Source of the DNA: Tabrizicola caldifontis
GTDB lineage: Bacteria > Pseudomonadota > Alphaproteobacteria > Rhodobacterales > Rhodobacteraceae
Direction: 5' to 3'
DNA length: 64,000 nt
Assembly: GCF_004762095.1 (NCBI RefSeq)
Contig: NZ_SIJH01000009.1
Location: forward strand, 1-64,000
Part shown: piece by piece, positions 61,886 through 64,000 of the stretch
Position numbering within the stretch: the stretch's first letter is position 1
How the letters are laid out: the number at the start of each line of letters is the position of its first letter
Notes under the pieces: model-generated
Told to the model about the DNA's origin: nothing
What the model saw: the letters and a program-made list of their open reading frames with translations, nothing else
The model's database searches: none
Made by a program: the position numbers and the translations under genes

Positions 61886-63430
61886 ATGCCAGATTTCCCG
61901 CTGATTGTCCTTGCCCCGCTCGTGCTGCTTGCCGCAGCAGTCACCTTCGCCGCACGCCCCGGTCGCCGTCCCGGCGCCCTGCTTGTCATGGCCGAGGCCG
62001 CCATGCTTGCCGCCCTGGCCCTCGGACTGGCAGGATTTGTCCAGCTTCTGACGGCCGGTCCGCTGACATTGAACCCAGGTGGTCTTGCCGTATTCCGGCT
62101 TGATGCCGTCAGCGTCACGCTTGCGCTGCTTGTGTCTTTCGTGGGCTGGGTGGTCGTGCGCTTCTCGTGCCGGTATCTGGACGGAGAGTCCAGGGAAGGC
62201 AGGTTCCATGGCCTGACCCTGGCTGCAACGGCCAGCGTGCTGGCCCTTGTCCAGGCTGCAAGCCTGCCCGTTCTTGTCGCAGCCTTCATGGCAACCGGGC
62301 TGGTCCTGCGGCAGCTTCTTCTGTTCTACCCTGACAGGCCCGAGGCACGGCGCGCGGCGGCAAAGTTTACCCGTGTCTGGATGGCGGGCGATCTGGCACT
62401 GATAGCGGCAACCGTTCTTCTATGGCACAGCTTCGGGACCGTCGAGATCGCCGCGCTGACCCGGGCCGAGGCCCTGCCGATGCCGGCGCAGGCCGCTGTC
62501 GGACTGCTGGTTCTTGCTGCGGCGATGAAGACGGCCGCCTTTCCGCTGCACGGCTGGCTTACCGAAGTCATGGAAGCGCCGACGCCGGTTTCGGCCCTGC
62601 TGCATGCGGGCATCATCAACTCGGGCGGCGTTCTGCTGATCACGCTGTCGGGTCTGGTCCAGGCAAGCCCCGGAGCGATGGCCGCGTTGGTCATGATCGG
62701 CGGCTTGACCGCGCTGTTCGGGGCCTTGGTCATGCTGACCCAGGCCGCGGTCAAGACCTCGCTTGCCTGGTCGACGGTGGCGCAGATGGGCTTCATGCTG
62801 CTGCAATGCGGGCTGGGCCTCTGGGCGCTTGCGCTGCTGCACATCGTCGCCCATTCGCTTTACAAGGCGCACGCATTCCTGTCGTCGGGAGGCGCGGTCG
62901 GGGCTGTCAACGCCATCCGCAAGCCGGGGCCAGTAGCCGTGCCCGACCTTTCGGCCGTGACAAGGTCATTCGCACTGGCCATTGCGCTTTATGCCGCGGT
63001 GGCGGTCGCGTTCACGGCGCTGGTGGGCGAAAAGGCGCCGCAGGCACTTGCGCTGGGGGCCATGCTGATCTTCGGAGTCTCCTACCTTGTCGCACAGGGG
63101 CTGGCAGATGCCGCGCCCGGAGCCCTGACCCGGCGGACCGTCGCTGCCTCGCTGGCCGCGGCCCTGGCCTACTTCAGCTTCCAGGTTCTGGCGCAGGCCG
63201 TCTGGGGCCCGTCGCTTCCCGCAGCACCGCTGGCTGGCCCGCTGGAATGGGCGCTGATCGTTCTTGCGGTCCTGAGCTTCGGCCTGGTTGCCTTTGCCCA
63301 GGCGCTTTTCCCGCTTTGGGCGCATCATCCCGCAACGGCAGGACTGCGCGTGCATCTGGCGAACGGCCTTTACCTGAATGCGCTGCTTGACCGCCTGATC
63401 GGCGGCTACCGGGCACCAACGAAATCCTGA
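61886..63430 (+). CDS. dabB: DabB, membrane subunit of the inorganic carbon pump (NuoL-like)
   Basis: Encodes 514 residues with about 13-14 helices. It belongs to the proton-conducting NuoL/MrpA fold but is encoded beside dabA, not within nuo or mrp genes; KTSLAWSTVAQMGFM and HGWLTEVMEAPTPVSALLHA mark the family, with the conserved Lys and His of helices 7-8. In the DAB system it drives DabA with proton flow. GGAG lies 8 nt before the ATG at 61886; GTG at 61862 is an alternative. Confidence 0.85.
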   Translation: MPDFPLIVLAPLVLLAAAVTFAARPGRRPGALLVMAEAAMLAALALGLAGFVQLLTAGPLTLNPGGLAVFRLDAVSVTLALLVSFVGWVVVRFSCRYLDGESREGRFHGLTLAATASVLALVQAASLPVLVAAFMATGLVLRQLLLFYPDRPEARRAAAKFTRVWMAGDLALIAATVLLWHSFGTVEIAALTRAEALPMPAQAAVGLLVLAAAMKTAAFPLHGWLTEVMEAPTPVSALLHAGIINSGGVLLITLSGLVQASPGAMAALVMIGGLTALFGALVMLTQAAVKTSLAWSTVAQMGFMLLQCGLGLWALALLHIVAHSLYKAHAFLSSGGAVGAVNAIRKPGPVAVPDLSAVTRSFALAIALYAAVAVAFTALVGEKAPQALALGAMLIFGVSYLVAQGLADAAPGALTRRTVAASLAAALAYFSFQVLAQAVWGPSLPAAPLAGPLEWALIVLAVLSFGLVAFAQALFPLWAHHPATAGLRVHLANGLYLNALLDRLIGGYRAPTKS

Positions 63431-63445
63431 TCCTGGAGACCCTTC

Positions 63446-64000
63446 ATGTTCCACAAGCACACGCACATCGCCCCGACCCTGGCCTCGCAGCTGCTGGTCG
63501 CCGCCGATGCCGCAGCCAGGGCCATCCCGCCCGCCTTTCCGCTGGATGCGACCGTCGCCGTTAACCCCTTCCTCGGGCAGACCGGTGAAGATCTTGCAAC
63601 CGCATCGGCCCGGTTGGCCAGGGTGGCTGGGGTCTGCCTCACCCGGTCGCGCGCCGAATTGACGGCAAAGGTGTCAGCGGGAGAGATCACCGAAGATGAC
63701 CTTGCCGCCGCCCTGATCGCATCGCCCTCGCCGGTCAAGCCGCGGGATCTTGCCATGCTGAAGGCGCGGATGCACTGTCCGGCGCCGGCACCGCAGGCGC
63801 TGCCGACGGTTGCGGAACTGGCCGCTGCAGCCACCGGGACGGACTGGCCGGCGATCATTGCCCGCACCGTCGGCCTGTGGGCAGCGGGTCATTTCGACCG
63901 GGGGCAGGCCCTGTGGACACCACGCCCGGGGTCTGGTGCCTACGCCGCCTGGCGTGAATGGGCGACGCATGACCTGACACCGGAAATCGCCGGACTGACC
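63446..64000 (+). CDS. dabA: DabA, DUF2309 carbonic-anhydrase-like subunit, N-terminal part
   Basis: 185 codons are visible before the window ends; family members have about 800-1000 residues. FPLDATVAVNPFLGQTGEDL is the conserved N-terminal block of DUF2309 (PF10070) proteins, now called DabA, a zinc protein that converts CO2 to bicarbonate with DabB. The beta-CA-like Cys/His/Asp zinc site lies outside the window. The ATG follows TGGAGACCCTTC, 15 nt after dabB, so the two are one operon. Confidence 0.88.
   Translation, partial: MFHKHTHIAPTLASQLLVAADAAARAIPPAFPLDATVAVNPFLGQTGEDLATASARLARVAGVCLTRSRAELTAKVSAGEITEDDLAAALIASPSPVKPRDLAMLKARMHCPAPAPQALPTVAELAAAATGTDWPAIIARTVGLWAAGHFDRGQALWTPRPGSGAYAAWREWATHDLTPEIAGLT

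Noticed and set aside
1-64000. CRISPR arrays, prophage or integrase genes
   Set aside because: No regularly spaced direct repeats and no phage or integrase-like proteins were seen.

Overview
This is a GC-rich chromosomal segment from an alphaproteobacterium, most likely a member of the Rhodobacteraceae (Rhodobacter/Paracoccus relatives). The reasons are: the S10-spc-alpha ribosomal order with adk after secY; a 338-residue RpoA; a Bzt-type acidic amino acid ABC transporter; an ATP12 chaperone gene; a CerRI-like LuxR/LuxI pair; a tandem glycine riboswitch before gcvTHP; and several GC-rich intergenic palindromes. No insertion sequence, prophage or CRISPR array was seen.

Region 1 (1-16270) is the tail of tuf followed by the S10, spc and alpha ribosomal gene clusters, with secY, adk and rpoA. 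It is not a plain operon. A strong terminator sits directly after rplP. It is followed by a gene for a putative 2-oxoglutarate/Fe(II) oxygenase, which is bracketed by related palindromes, and a new promoter precedes rpmC. A second break lies between rpmD and rplO, where a terminator, a 49-residue secreted Cys/His-rich peptide and about 380 bases of apparently non-coding DNA are found. The alpha operon (rpsM-rpsK-rpoA-rplQ) has its own clear promoter and ends in a strong terminator.

Region 2 (16271-27970) has the luxR-luxI quorum-sensing pair with a candidate lux box, a periplasmic Do-type protease, rarA, an overlapping crcB-rluC-ATP12 operon, and bztABCD with a small secreted protein.

Region 3 (27970-45340) is housekeeping and mixed genes: divergent tesA and ybbAP-like genes, divergent hemC/hemE, a SixA-like phosphatase with a ferredoxin-like protein, an exported protein with 18 MORN repeats, nadE with a frameshifted downstream gene, a PfkB kinase, a Tat-exported metallo-hydrolase, a small zincin, gltX and a MATE transporter.

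Region 4 (45340-52750) is the glycine cleavage operon gcvT-gcvH-gcvP under a tandem glycine riboswitch, then azlCD, a DUF3775 protein, trxC and a tRNA-Ala(CGC).

Region 5 (52750-64000) holds three accessory modules. The first is a sulfur module: a Crp/Fnr regulator, a DUF2892 protein, two YeeE/YedE half-transporters, an ETHE1/Blh-like metallo-hydrolase and SulP. The second is a tightly overlapping catabolic cassette of unknown substrate: a creatininase-like hydrolase, a cytosine deaminase-like amidohydrolase and an FAD oxidoreductase. The third is a LysR regulator divergent from dabB-dabA, an energy-coupled inorganic carbon pump whose dabA runs off the window.
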